Origin: Bacillota bacterium
Lineage (GTDB): Bacteria > Bacillota > Clostridia > Lachnospirales > Lachnospiraceae
Direction of reading: 5' to 3'
Assembly: GCA_023386815.1 (NCBI GenBank)
Contig: JAEWIZ010000027.1
Location: 1-64,000 of the forward strand
Length of the DNA: 64,000 nt
Positions 18,960 to 28,670 of the stretch are shown one piece after another (within the stretch, counting starts at the first letter, position 1; the number at the start of each line of letters is the position of its first letter). Below the pieces are notes generated by a model. That model made no database searches and was not told the DNA's origin. It worked only from the letters and a program-made list of their open reading frames with translations. Position numbers and translations under genes: made by a program.

Positions 18960-19844
18960 CTATTTACGAATCTCTGTACCTGCTAATTTTTCGTAATACC
19001 TGGCGATACCGCTGTGGTCATTTCCTCCAAAGCCATCTGCGTGAAGGTTTTGAAGCATTTCCATAACCTGTGCCGTAAGCGGAAGGGGTGCTCCCACGCT
19101 ATGTCCCGTCTCTAAGGCATTATTTAAATCCTTGATATGTAAGTCTATCTTGAAGCCTGGCCTAAAATTGCCTTCAGTAATCATCGGGATTTTGGCATTC
19201 ATTACAGTGGAGCCTGCAAGGCCTCCCTTAATTGCCTCAAATACCTTGACCGGATCGACTCCTGCCTTTGTGCTCAACATAAAAGCCTCAGAAACAGCCG
19301 CAATATTCAGCGCTACAATAACCTGGTTCGCCAGCTTGGTGGTATTGCCTGCACCAATTGTTCCACAATGAACCGCACTTGCTCCCATGCTCATCAAAAC
19401 CTCGTATACCTCTTCAAATATTGCCTCATCTCCACCTACCATAATGGATAAGGAGCCGTCAATTGCCTTTGGCTCTCCGCCTGATACCGGCGCATCAATC
19501 ATTTTTACTCCCTTTGCCGCACAAGCCTTTTCTATTTCTTGTGATGCAAGAGGTGCGATGGAACTCATATCAACAATAATACTACCGGAAGACGCACCTT
19601 CCAAAATGCCGTTTTCACCTAAAATTACTGTTTTAACATGGGGGCTGTTTGGTAGCATGGTGATAATCAGTCTGCATTCCTGCGCTACTTCCTTAGAGGA
19701 TTCTGCCGCTCTTGCACCCGCAGCAGTTAACTGCTCTACGTTCTCCTTGATTACATCAAATACTACCAACTCATGTCCTGCTTTCATCAGGTTTTTCGCC
19801 ATTGGCTTACCCATGATCCCAAGTCCAATAAATCCAATCTTCAT
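18960..19844 (-). CDS. 2-hydroxy-3-oxopropionate (tartronate semialdehyde) reductase-like dehydrogenase
   Basis: A 294 aa beta-hydroxyacid dehydrogenase. The ATG at 19844 is preferred because GGAG lies 7 nt upstream; an ATG four codons earlier overlaps that site. Motifs: GFIGLGIMGKPMAKNLMKAGH (NAD(P) binding), DAPVSGGEPKA (substrate), and GNTTKLANQ carrying the catalytic lysine. GarR/GlxR members reduce tartronate semialdehyde to D-glycerate. The convergent glycerate kinase fits that pathway. Hydroxyisobutyrate dehydrogenases share these motifs, so specificity is inferred. Confidence 0.88.
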   Translation of the reverse strand: MKIGFIGLGIMGKPMAKNLMKAGHELVVFDVIKENVEQLTAAGARAAESSKEVAQECRLIITMLPNSPHVKTVILGENGILEGASSGSIIVDMSSIAPLASQEIEKACAAKGVKMIDAPVSGGEPKAIDGSLSIMVGGDEAIFEEVYEVLMSMGASAVHCGTIGAGNTTKLANQVIVALNIAAVSEAFMLSTKAGVDPVKVFEAIKGGLAGSTVMNAKIPMITEGNFRPGFKIDLHIKDLNNALETGHSVGAPLPLTAQVMEMLQNLHADGFGGNDHSGIARYYEKLAGTEIRK

Positions 19845-19902
19845 TCTTCTCTCCATTTCCGCGCACCTCTCCTACAATAAAAGCTATGTATACAGAATGC
19901 TT

Positions 19903-19929
19903 CGGGTGTAACCCTAAGGGATACACCCG
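19903..19929. other. Near-perfect intercistronic hairpin
   Basis: A 27-bp almost fully self-complementary sequence (outer arms CGGGTGTA and TACACCCG, inner CCCTAAGGG) in the 157-bp gap between the transketolase and GarR-like genes. There is no T run on the minus-strand side. It may be an RNA-processing or stabilising hairpin, or an operator. Confidence 0.55.
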
Positions 19930-20001
19930 CATTTCTTTCTGTTTTAACTTCCGGGCTTTGCGCTATCCTCTCATCACTGCTGTCAGTACAGACTTCTCCT
20001 T

Positions 20002-20931
20002 CTAGCAGTTTGACATTGTTATGATTGCTTCTGCAATATGTTCCTTCGTAAGTCCGTAGTAATTTAAGACATCCTCATAATTGTGGGCACTGCTGCCAAA
20101 GGTATCGTTTACACCGACATACTCGATCGGTTTGCATTCCTTGCAGAGCACTTCTGAGATTGCACTGCCCAGCCCTCCGACGATGCTGTGCTCCTCCGCA
20201 GTTACTACAGCTTTACAGTCCTTTACTATATTAATAATTGCTTCCTTGTTCATGGGCTTAATGGTGCTTACATTAACTACCTTTACCGATACTCTGCCCT
20301 TAAGCTCCTGTGCTGCCTCGAGCGCTTTTCCGACCATGATTCCAGTTGCAAAAACTACAACATCGCTGCCCTCTTGTAATACCGTCGGCATGCCAATTTC
20401 AAAGGGTTGCTCCTCTGCAGTTACATTCTCATAATCATTCCGGTTTAGCCTTATGTAGCAGGGTCCATTAAACTTAACTGCCGCTTTTACCACCTGTACG
20501 GTTTCATTTGCATCAGCCGGGCAAATTACGGTCATATTAGGTATGGCTCTCATAATTGCTAGGTCTTCTATCGCTTGGTGGGTTGCCCCGTCTCCAAAAT
20601 CAGACATACCGGAGGAGGAGCCACAGATCTTCACATTTAGCTTTCCTATTGCGATTGTCTGGCGGATCTGATCATATGCACGACCGCCTGCAAATACTGC
20701 AAAGGAATTTGTAAAGGGGATCTTGCCGGTTTGAGCCAGTCCTGCGGCAACTGATGTCATGTTGGCTTCTGCGATACCCATCTCAAAATGTCTGTCCGGA
20801 TATGCCGTTTCAAATAATTTCCCCATAGTGGAACCACCAAGATCTGCATCAAGAACGACAATCCTTTCATCCTCTTTTCCTAATTCCACTAGGGTATTCC
20901 CATATGCTACTCTTTGATTTATATATGCCAT
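20002..20931 (-). CDS. Transketolase, C-terminal subunit
   Basis: A 309 aa half-transketolase with pyrimidine-binding and C-terminal domains (DADLGGSTMGKLFETAYPDR, MGIAEANMTSVAAGLA with the catalytic Glu, SSSGMSDFGDGATHQAIEDLA). It pairs with the N-terminal half encoded 16 bp upstream. Together they transfer two-carbon ketol units using thiamine diphosphate. Split transketolases are common in Firmicutes and archaea. Location behind a xylosidase and sugar importer suggests pentose use, though a related ThDP reaction on another sugar is possible. Confidence 0.93.
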   Translation of the reverse strand: MAYINQRVAYGNTLVELGKEDERIVVLDADLGGSTMGKLFETAYPDRHFEMGIAEANMTSVAAGLAQTGKIPFTNSFAVFAGGRAYDQIRQTIAIGKLNVKICGSSSGMSDFGDGATHQAIEDLAIMRAIPNMTVICPADANETVQVVKAAVKFNGPCYIRLNRNDYENVTAEEQPFEIGMPTVLQEGSDVVVFATGIMVGKALEAAQELKGRVSVKVVNVSTIKPMNKEAIINIVKDCKAVVTAEEHSIVGGLGSAISEVLCKECKPIEYVGVNDTFGSSAHNYEDVLNYYGLTKEHIAEAIITMSNC

Positions 20932-20947
20932 TTTTATTATCCTCCGC

Positions 20948-21772
20948 TTATGATAATTCTTTCAATGCCTGCTCATAGGTCTCCTGAGTCAGCATTCCAT
21001 TATGAAAGCCCACCACATTCTCGGCAAAGCTCACTCCTTTTCCTTTTACCGTATTCGCGATAATCACTGTTGGCTGTCCTTTCACGGTATCTGCTCTATC
21101 TAAGGCAGTTAATATTTCTTCCATGTTATGCCCATCGATTTCAATTACCTGCCAGCCAAAGCTCTCCCATTTCGGAATCAGCGGCATACTGTTAAATCTA
21201 TCTTCCAGCTTACCATTTGCCTGTAGCTTGTTGTGATCCACGATTGCCACCAGATTATCTGCACAAAAGGAGCTTGCTGCCATCGCTGCTTCCCATATCT
21301 GGCCTTCTGCAATTTCTCCATCACCGACCAGTACGTATACCTTACGGTCAATGTGCTCCAGCTTCATACCAAGTGCCATTCCAAGACCAATGGATAGGCC
21401 TTGTCCTAGGGATCCGGTTCCAGCCTCAATGCCAGGTGTCTTAAGTACATCCGGGTGCCCCTGGAGATAGAAGCCGATTTCCTTGGTCTTCTTTAAGTCC
21501 TCCACCGGAAAATAACCTGCTTCTGCCAAAGCCGCATACTGAAGTATGGCTACATGACCTTTGCTTAATAAGAATCGGTCACGGTCAGCCATTCCCGGAT
21601 TCGCTGGATCATGCTTCATCTTATGAAAATACAATGCTGCCACAAGATCAGCAGCAGAATTTGAACCGCCAATATGACCTGCTACTCCAACTCCTATGCT
21701 GATTACTACATCCTTACGAAGCTTTTTTGCCTTTCGGTTTAAATCGTCAATCAATTCCTTGCTGTAACTCAT
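20948..21772 (-). CDS. Transketolase, N-terminal subunit
   Basis: A 274 aa ThDP-binding half. Motifs include GHIGGSNSAADLVAALYFH, GHPDVLKTPGIEAGTGSLGQGL and the ThDP/metal motif GDGEIAEGQIWEAAMAASSF through to DHNKLQANG. Directly followed by the C-terminal subunit, with which it must form the active heteromer. It is 44 bp downstream of the GH43 gene in the same operon. Confidence 0.94.
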   Translation of the reverse strand: MSYSKELIDDLNRKAKKLRKDVVISIGVGVAGHIGGSNSAADLVAALYFHKMKHDPANPGMADRDRFLLSKGHVAILQYAALAEAGYFPVEDLKKTKEIGFYLQGHPDVLKTPGIEAGTGSLGQGLSIGLGMALGMKLEHIDRKVYVLVGDGEIAEGQIWEAAMAASSFCADNLVAIVDHNKLQANGKLEDRFNSMPLIPKWESFGWQVIEIDGHNMEEILTALDRADTVKGQPTVIIANTVKGKGVSFAENVVGFHNGMLTQETYEQALKELS

Positions 21773-21816
21773 ATTGATTCCTCCATTCTGCCATCCTCCC
21801 TTTACCCGAGACGGCT

Positions 21817-23400
21817 CTAGGTTTCCTTATATTCAAAATAATCAAAATCAGCATATGCCTTTCTCCCGGATAGATCTTGACAGCATATTCCAATAAAAGC
21901 TCCGGTAAACATTACATGCCCAGTAGCTGCATAATAATCATCCGATAATACCGTAGCATCCAGATCCTTTCCAACTCTTTGATAGTTTACCCCATCCAGA
22001 GAATAGGAGAAATAAGCCTTCTCCTTTTGTGTGGTAAGCTTTAAAAAGACCTCACCTTCCTCCGGCAAAACTATCCCTACACCGATCGGTTGGGTTCCAT
22101 GACCAAGTACACAGGAAATCATACTTAATACTCTTCCTAATGCTTCATCACGGGTTATGTACAAATAATAATAGCTTATCGTATTGTAATAATAGATAAG
22201 GCCTGCCATCGTTTGGAAGCTTGATGGGTTAAAATCCACTTTTGTTACGGTTTCTGTATAAAAGCTCTGCTGCCTGTGAGCCAAAAGCGATTGATAATGG
22301 CAGGAGGTAAGTGACTCACCGCCATATAACCTCAGATATCCCGGCCGTACCGTTAATGAAGCCCGTTCCTTTAGCGGAACCCGTAGAGTCTGCAAATGTA
22401 TGCTCCAGGCCTCCTGGTCAAAATCCTCTAAGAGATACTTCGGTTCCCTCACAAAATCATCCGTTACTCCATCTATTTCAACTGCTTCACAGGGAGAATT
22501 TCCTCCTTTAGCCAATCGGAGCCATCCATCCTTCCAGATAACTTCCTCTATTGCTGTCTCGCGCCCCAGAATACAACAGCGATTTTCTCCAACCGGCCTG
22601 GAGCATAAGTGGGCTAAATACCATTTCCCGTCATGCCCCTGTGTTAAGCTTGCATGACCTGCCTTCTGCAAAGGATTATCCGGTGCATGGTAAGAGCTTA
22701 GCATCGGATTAAGAGGATCTACTTCATAAGGCCCAGTGATATTTTTACTCCTGGCCATAGTAACAGAATGCTCGTAGCCGGTACCTCCTTCTGCTGTCAT
22801 TAAATAATAATAACCGTTATATTTATAAATATGAGGTCCTTCTGTCAGTCTAAGCTGTGTACCCTTGAATATATTCACAGGCTCTCCAATTAAGGCCTTC
22901 TTTTCCTGTGAGTATTCCTGCAATAAAATACCTCCGAATTTTGTATGCCAACATCTATAATCCATCAGCATATTTACAAGGTATTTCTTACCGTCCTCAT
23001 CATGATACAAAGATGCATCAAAGCCGCTGGAATTTAAATATACTGGCTCCGACCACGGTCCTCTGATATCAGATGCAGTTACAAGATAATTATGTGTATC
23101 TTTAAACATTCCGATAAAGGATTTCACATCGGTATAAACCAGATAATACAATCCATCGCTATAGGATAAGCAGGGTGCCCATATACCACAGGAATTCTGT
23201 TCTCCAAGCATATTTAGCTGGGACAGCCGATCCAGTGGGTGGCAAATCAATTCCCAGTGAATCAAGTCCTTTGAATGATGAATTTGTACTCCTGGAAACC
23301 ACTCAAAGGTTGAAGTAGCAATGTAATAATCATTTCCTACCCTAAGGATGGAGGGATCCGGATTAAAGCCTGTCAAAACAGGATTATTTGCATGTGCCAT
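21817..23400 (-). CDS. Glycoside hydrolase family 43 beta-xylosidase-type enzyme
   Basis: A 527 aa cytosolic enzyme with no signal peptide. The five-bladed propeller begins with LTGFNPDPSIL (catalytic-base Asp) and continues with STFEWFPGVQIHHSKDLIHWEL and LTEGPHIYK (acid Glu). The C-terminal 200 residues form the beta-sandwich domain of XynB-type beta-xylosidases. It probably releases xylose or arabinose from imported xylo-oligosaccharides. The adjacent ABC importer and transketolase agree with this. Confidence 0.93.
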   Translation of the reverse strand: MAHANNPVLTGFNPDPSILRVGNDYYIATSTFEWFPGVQIHHSKDLIHWELICHPLDRLSQLNMLGEQNSCGIWAPCLSYSDGLYYLVYTDVKSFIGMFKDTHNYLVTASDIRGPWSEPVYLNSSGFDASLYHDEDGKKYLVNMLMDYRCWHTKFGGILLQEYSQEKKALIGEPVNIFKGTQLRLTEGPHIYKYNGYYYLMTAEGGTGYEHSVTMARSKNITGPYEVDPLNPMLSSYHAPDNPLQKAGHASLTQGHDGKWYLAHLCSRPVGENRCCILGRETAIEEVIWKDGWLRLAKGGNSPCEAVEIDGVTDDFVREPKYLLEDFDQEAWSIHLQTLRVPLKERASLTVRPGYLRLYGGESLTSCHYQSLLAHRQQSFYTETVTKVDFNPSSFQTMAGLIYYYNTISYYYLYITRDEALGRVLSMISCVLGHGTQPIGVGIVLPEEGEVFLKLTTQKEKAYFSYSLDGVNYQRVGKDLDATVLSDDYYAATGHVMFTGAFIGICCQDLSGRKAYADFDYFEYKET

Positions 23401-23430
23401 AGAAACTCTCCTTATATGTACTCTTGATCT

Positions 23431-24279
23431 TTAGCCCTTTAAACCGGTGGTAGCAACCCCTTCAACAAAGTATTTCTGTGCTACAAAAAATAGTATAACT
23501 ACCGGTATTACCGCCACACAAGCCATTGCCATTACTTGATTCCACTGCACCACAGACTCTGCGTCAATTGACAACCGAAGTGCCAACGAAACGGTAAATT
23601 TCTTTACGGAATTTATATAAATCAAAGAATTAAAATAGTCATTATAAGTCCATAGAAATTGGAATAGGCCAGCGGAGAAGATCGCCGGTTTAAGCAGCGG
23701 CAACAAAATACGTATTAATACCTTAAAGGTTCCGCAGCCATCAATGTATGCGGATTCATCCAGCTCGTAAGGCAAACCTCTCATAAACTGAATCAGCATA
23801 TAGGTAAAAAACGGATAACAGGCAAATATCGCAGCCAGGTAGAATGGCCAGTAGGAATCCAGAACGTTCAGGGTTCTGAATATCGTATATCTAGGGATAA
23901 TAATTACTGCATTCGGCAGCATAAGAGTAGATATCAATATTCCAAATAGCAGCTTCTTTCCTCTAAAATTGAACCGAGCAAATCCATACGCTACTAAAGT
24001 GCTGGATACTAATGTAAACAAGGTCGTAGGAAGCACCAGCTTAAAGGTGTTGAGAAAGAATGTACCGTAGGTTAATCCTCCTGTACTGATCCACCCTTCC
24101 AAATAAGGCTGTAGACTGAAACTTTGGGGTAGCAGCCCGAGGGAGCCAAATATCTCATCGTTCGTTTTAAAGCTTGCAAAAAACATCCAAATCAAAGGAT
24201 AGACCATGATCAATCCAAATAAGATGTAGCGGGCATATGCGAATATCTCACGCATAGTCTTTTTTGTTTTATTACTCAT
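23431..24279 (-). CDS. ABC sugar transporter permease (CUT1, MalG-type)
   Basis: A 282 aa inner-membrane protein with six predicted helices. The ATG at 24279 has GGAGG 5 nt upstream, better than the ATG four codons earlier. The EAA loop that contacts the ATPase is ELDESAYIDGCGTFKVLIRILLPLLKPAI. It forms the channel with the MalF-type permease encoded 78 bp upstream. No ATP-binding subunit is encoded here. Confidence 0.94.
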   Translation of the reverse strand: MSNKTKKTMREIFAYARYILFGLIMVYPLIWMFFASFKTNDEIFGSLGLLPQSFSLQPYLEGWISTGGLTYGTFFLNTFKLVLPTTLFTLVSSTLVAYGFARFNFRGKKLLFGILISTLMLPNAVIIIPRYTIFRTLNVLDSYWPFYLAAIFACYPFFTYMLIQFMRGLPYELDESAYIDGCGTFKVLIRILLPLLKPAIFSAGLFQFLWTYNDYFNSLIYINSVKKFTVSLALRLSIDAESVVQWNQVMAMACVAVIPVVILFFVAQKYFVEGVATTGLKG

Positions 24280-24356
24280 AAACTCCTCCATTCACCGTAT
24301 ATTAGCTTCTACCAAGATGTATCAGTCATAAATATACGTTACTCCGTTATGCTGCA

Positions 24357-25250
24357 TTATTTTGTCTCATCTTCATAGAAAACCCAGTATTTCTGTGTGC
24401 CGAACAGAACAAGGGTAATGACCAGAATCAATAAGAATATGATCCATGAAGTAGCGCTGGCATATCCCATCTTGTAGTATGCAAAACCGTCATTATAGAG
24501 CTTAAGTCCCAACATATAGGTGGATTTCACCGGCCCACCTTTTGTAATGACAAAAGCTGATGTGAAGTTTTGTAAAGCATTAATCGTTTGCATAATGACT
24601 GTAAAGAACAAAATCGGAGTGATTTGTGGAAAAGTAACTTTAAAAAAGGTCTGAATTTTGTTTGCACCGTCAATTCCTGCTGCCTCATATAAAGACTTTG
24701 GAACTTGTTTCAGCGCTGCTAGGAACATTACCATAGAGGAGCCAAACTGCCATATTTCTAATGAACTTAATGTAAATAGAGCTACCTTAGGATCGCCAAG
24801 CCAGGATACTTTATTAGCTCCAAAGATCTGTAATATAGCATTGATTAATCCATTATCATTGAACAACAGCTTCCATAGCAGTGCAACGGCAATGCTACCC
24901 CCGAACAAGGATGGCAAGTAGAAAACGGTTCTCATGATGCCAATTCCCTTTCTGGATTTATTCAACATTACAGCGACTGCCAGTGACAACAAGATTTTTC
25001 CTGGCACAGTCATTAAAGTGTAATTGATTGTCACCACCAGTGATTTATAGAATTCTTTATCCTTCGTAAACAGTCGGATATAATTATCCAGACCAATAAA
25101 ATTCATTTTTCCAAATGCATTATAATTCGTAAAAGAATAAAATAGTGAAGCCATAAATGGATATAACTGTAATACGGCCAATCCAATCAACCAAGGTAAA
25201 ATGTAGATATAAGCCTTAGAATCCCTGCTTGCAATTTTTGATTTTTTCAT
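24357..25250 (-). CDS. ABC sugar transporter permease (CUT1, MalF-type)
   Basis: A 297 aa permease with six predicted transmembrane helices (first at about 15-35). The EAA motif is SLYEAAGIDGANKIQTFFKVTFPQITP. It partners the MalG-type permease downstream and the binding lipoprotein upstream. A well-placed ribosome site precedes it. Confidence 0.94.
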   Translation of the reverse strand: MKKSKIASRDSKAYIYILPWLIGLAVLQLYPFMASLFYSFTNYNAFGKMNFIGLDNYIRLFTKDKEFYKSLVVTINYTLMTVPGKILLSLAVAVMLNKSRKGIGIMRTVFYLPSLFGGSIAVALLWKLLFNDNGLINAILQIFGANKVSWLGDPKVALFTLSSLEIWQFGSSMVMFLAALKQVPKSLYEAAGIDGANKIQTFFKVTFPQITPILFFTVIMQTINALQNFTSAFVITKGGPVKSTYMLGLKLYNDGFAYYKMGYASATSWIIFLLILVITLVLFGTQKYWVFYEDETK

Positions 25251-25345
25251 TTCATATCACCTCGCTTGATAAAGGGGTCACAACATATTTTTTAAGATTT
25301 CTATGACAAAAATATGCGGTAACCCCTTTCCCAAAATATTATTTA

Positions 25346-26707
25346 TTATTGTGCTGATAAATAGTCATTAATTAATTCAACAACTTCCTTTGCCTCATCT
25401 GCAGGTGATACCTCTCCAAATGCAACATTTTCATATGCGTCACTAAGAATTGCAGTAACTTCTGCGCTAGTTGTCTTACCAGAGTCAGATTTCCCGTTAT
25501 ACTGCATACTTACATCTACTGTTGACTTTGTTAGGAAGTTCAGTGTGCCGGCTTCCAGTGTAAGCTCCTGCGCCCTCTCTGTAGGAGGAACGGAACGTAC
25601 TGTCCCAAGAGTCTTCATGGAATCCTCATTATTGAAGAAATAATCTAAGAAGAGTGCTGCTTCCTCTGGATGTGCGGATTTATTATAAATACCTACATAC
25701 TGTGGACAGTCATTTACCCATCCATCACTCTTACGATCCGCAAATAGGGGGAGCTGACCAGCAACATAACTTGCATTTGGGTTAGCTGCCTCCATTACCG
25801 CTGCTGAAGAGGTATAACCAACATAAGCAACATATTTACCGGCAATCCAGTTAGGATCATCCTGATTATTGACACCATAAGTTGCCATATACGACAGGGG
25901 AACTGCTGTTTTGCTTTCATAAAGATCCTTTACATATTGTAAAATCTGCGTGAACTGCTCCTCTGTTACATTTAGCGTATTCGTCGCGTCATCAATGATC
26001 GCGGCTCCATTCATCTGTCTTGCCATAGCTCTTATAACAAATGGCATCATATAGGCCTCATTGCCTGAGATTAGATAAAGTGATGGATCGTATTCCTGCA
26101 CCTTCTTACCCCATTCAATGAGCTGGTTCCAATCATATGGCTGCGTAAAATCAATCCCTATCTTCTCTGCAAGCTCTCTATTTACTACAATTGCTGTACC
26201 TGCCTTTCCCATAGGAATTGCATATTGACTTCCTGATCCAAATTGACCGTTATCCTGTAGAAAAGTTGCATCAAACTTGGAAAAATCGATACTAGTTTCT
26301 GAAAGATTTAGAAGCTGCCCCTGCGCGTAATATTCCGGTGCTGCTCCTGTCTCCAACTGAATAATATCCGGTGCAGTAGCAGATGCAAACTGGGTCATAA
26401 GCTTGTCGTTATAACCGTCCTGTGCACCATATTCGGGTTCTATGGTTATCCATGGATACTCTTTTTCAAAAGCATCGATTACTGCCAAAGTCGCTTCATG
26501 TCTTGGATCTCCACCCCACCAGGAGAAACGAAGTGTAACCGGATCATGCTGATCGCCCGCATCTGCTGCTTTAGTAACCTTATCGCTGCTAACGGTTTTT
26601 CCGTCAGTGCTATAGTTACCCTCCTCACTATTTTCTTTGCTACATGCCACAAAGGAAAGAGTCAACACAGAAGCTAAAACAATGGCTATCACTTTTTTCA
26701 TTTTCAT
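25346..26707 (-). CDS. ABC transporter sugar-binding lipoprotein (family 1)
   Basis: A 453 aa extracellular binding protein. The signal peptide ends in lipobox SFVAC, so Cys22 is lipidated. The body follows the family-1 pattern (RFSWWGGDPRHEATLAVIDAFEKEYP, QFASATAPDIIQLETG). It captures an oligosaccharide for the permeases that follow. The 154-bp gap upstream of it holds a small hairpin at 26743-26761 but no clear terminator, so read-through from the YesM gene is possible. Confidence 0.94.
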   Translation of the reverse strand: MKMKKVIAIVLASVLTLSFVACSKENSEEGNYSTDGKTVSSDKVTKAADAGDQHDPVTLRFSWWGGDPRHEATLAVIDAFEKEYPWITIEPEYGAQDGYNDKLMTQFASATAPDIIQLETGAAPEYYAQGQLLNLSETSIDFSKFDATFLQDNGQFGSGSQYAIPMGKAGTAIVVNRELAEKIGIDFTQPYDWNQLIEWGKKVQEYDPSLYLISGNEAYMMPFVIRAMARQMNGAAIIDDATNTLNVTEEQFTQILQYVKDLYESKTAVPLSYMATYGVNNQDDPNWIAGKYVAYVGYTSSAAVMEAANPNASYVAGQLPLFADRKSDGWVNDCPQYVGIYNKSAHPEEAALFLDYFFNNEDSMKTLGTVRSVPPTERAQELTLEAGTLNFLTKSTVDVSMQYNGKSDSGKTTSAEVTAILSDAYENVAFGEVSPADEAKEVVELINDYLSAQ

Positions 26708-26861
26708 AACATAAACCTCCCAATATTATTTTTTGAAGCCTTTATCTGATAAGCTCAGATAACATATTAATTCTAGCATCTGCAATCCGGGTTAAAAAGG
26801 TATCTGGCATAAGATAAGAATCCATATTTTACGGTCTTTTTTTCAAAAGTATCATTTTTAA

Positions 26862-28667
26862 TTATTTCTCTTCTTTACTAAATTTGTTATTCTTTCCGTC
26901 TCCCTCAATTGGTATCATAAAACTGACCAAAGTTCCCATGTCCTTTTTACTAAGGATCTTCAGCCCACTGAACTCCCCGTAGTGCAGGATTAATCTTCGG
27001 TTCAAATTGGTCAGTCCAATATTCTTGGATTTTGCATCATTAATCTTAATTCTTAGCTCTTTTAAGGCATCCTTTGTCATTCCCCAGCCATTGTCAATGA
27101 TATCAACTCGAATAAATTGTTCTCTCCTGCGTAATTTAATTTTAATGCAGCAACGTTCACTAGAGGAGCGTAATCCATGCTGGACACAGTTTTCAACAAC
27201 CGGTTGCAGCATTAGTCGAAAAACGGAATACTCCATAAGGGATTTATCTATTTCATAATAGGTTACAATGTTATTATTAAATCTTACCTCTTGAATTTCT
27301 ATGTAAGCTCTCAAATAATCCAACTCCTCTTTAAACGTTACAAATTCCGTGGGATTGGACAAGGCATATTTCATAATACTGGATAGCTCTTGTATTAGGG
27401 TATGCAAGGTAGACTGGCCACCCAATTCCTTTAATACCTCCAGATCCATTGTCTGTAGTGTATTGAATATAAAATGCGGATTAATCTGAAGCTGAAGTGC
27501 CATTAACTCGGATATCTGGCTCTGAAGCTGTCTTTCCAGCAAATTTGCCTGCATTTGATTGTTCTTGATGAATAGAAAGAGAATATTATTCAGAATCAGA
27601 TTATATTCATCTTTTACAATTTGCTGCGGCTCTCCTATCACTTCTCCTCGTTCTGCTGCACTGAACACATCTACGAGATATGTAATATGTTTAAAGGCGC
27701 TTCTTGTAGTGATCCAAGCTAAGAACATAACAATCAACAGATTTATTCCCAATATAGTTAAGGCAAATTTCAATAATCCGATTAATTTCTCTGCAAATAC
27801 ATCAAATGATATCATTGATACCAGATAGGTTTGATGATAATCATCTGGTCTGATATACTGCATATAATACTTGTGGTTGATCTTTACCCAGGTTTGATTT
27901 TTGGAGAATTTTCCTTTTTCCTGATAATCCTGCATAATTTTTTCAAAATAACGATCCTGTGAGTTCACATCCAGAGCTGTCTCTTTGTTACTGGAGTAGA
28001 GTACTTCTCCGTTTTGATTCAGATAAAAGAAGCTTTGTCCGGTATTTAGCATATCCTTTAAGCGTTCTCCGAAATCGTCTGATTTCACATTGAGAACAAT
28101 TACACCCTTCGCATAGGACATGCGCTGATAAATTGTAATAATCTTCTTAGGCTTATCATACGTGTATCTCTGAATTTCTCTGGTCTCCACATATCGGTCA
28201 TTCTCCTTCGGAATGTTCTTGTAATGATCAAACCATGCAATATCGTTAAAGCTAGTGAAGGATGCCAGCTCATCGGAGGAAGAGGTCATGAAATTATTCA
28301 GACCGTCCATATAAAGGTAGATAGAATCAATATATTTGTAAGAAAGCTGTGCACTAGCCAGGTAATTGTACATGGAATCCATAAAAATGATATCCCGGTA
28401 AACCAGGATATCATGACTCATCAGTTTTTTCATTGATATCATATACTGTGCATTTCTCATCGCCACATCCTGCTGGTGGATGGAGCTATATATCACATTA
28501 ACTACATTATCATTAATGCTAGTTAATGAGGTAACACCCATACCACGAAAAGCATTCTGCTGTGTGTTAACTGCAAAGCAGCCTAAAATAGTAAAAATAA
28601 TAATCATAGGAATGATCATAATTAATGCAAAGGTACGAAAGCGTTTGATAAAAAACTTTTGCAGCAT
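26862..28667 (-). CDS. YesM-type sensor histidine kinase
   Basis: A 601 aa membrane kinase. Transmembrane helices lie at about 13-33 and 300-322, enclosing an extracellular Cache-like sensor, followed by a HAMP-like linker. The His_kinase domain has the phosphoacceptor motif LQINPHFIFNTLQ. The ATPase domain has PVVENCVQHGLR (N box) and DNGWGMT (G1). The gene lies 3 nt after its response regulator. Such pairs respond to extracellular oligosaccharides and drive the adjacent importer operon. Confidence 0.94.
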   Translation of the reverse strand: MLQKFFIKRFRTFALIMIIPMIIIFTILGCFAVNTQQNAFRGMGVTSLTSINDNVVNVIYSSIHQQDVAMRNAQYMISMKKLMSHDILVYRDIIFMDSMYNYLASAQLSYKYIDSIYLYMDGLNNFMTSSSDELASFTSFNDIAWFDHYKNIPKENDRYVETREIQRYTYDKPKKIITIYQRMSYAKGVIVLNVKSDDFGERLKDMLNTGQSFFYLNQNGEVLYSSNKETALDVNSQDRYFEKIMQDYQEKGKFSKNQTWVKINHKYYMQYIRPDDYHQTYLVSMISFDVFAEKLIGLLKFALTILGINLLIVMFLAWITTRSAFKHITYLVDVFSAAERGEVIGEPQQIVKDEYNLILNNILFLFIKNNQMQANLLERQLQSQISELMALQLQINPHFIFNTLQTMDLEVLKELGGQSTLHTLIQELSSIMKYALSNPTEFVTFKEELDYLRAYIEIQEVRFNNNIVTYYEIDKSLMEYSVFRLMLQPVVENCVQHGLRSSSERCCIKIKLRRREQFIRVDIIDNGWGMTKDALKELRIKINDAKSKNIGLTNLNRRLILHYGEFSGLKILSKKDMGTLVSFMIPIEGDGKNNKFSKEEK

Positions 28668-28670
28668 ATC

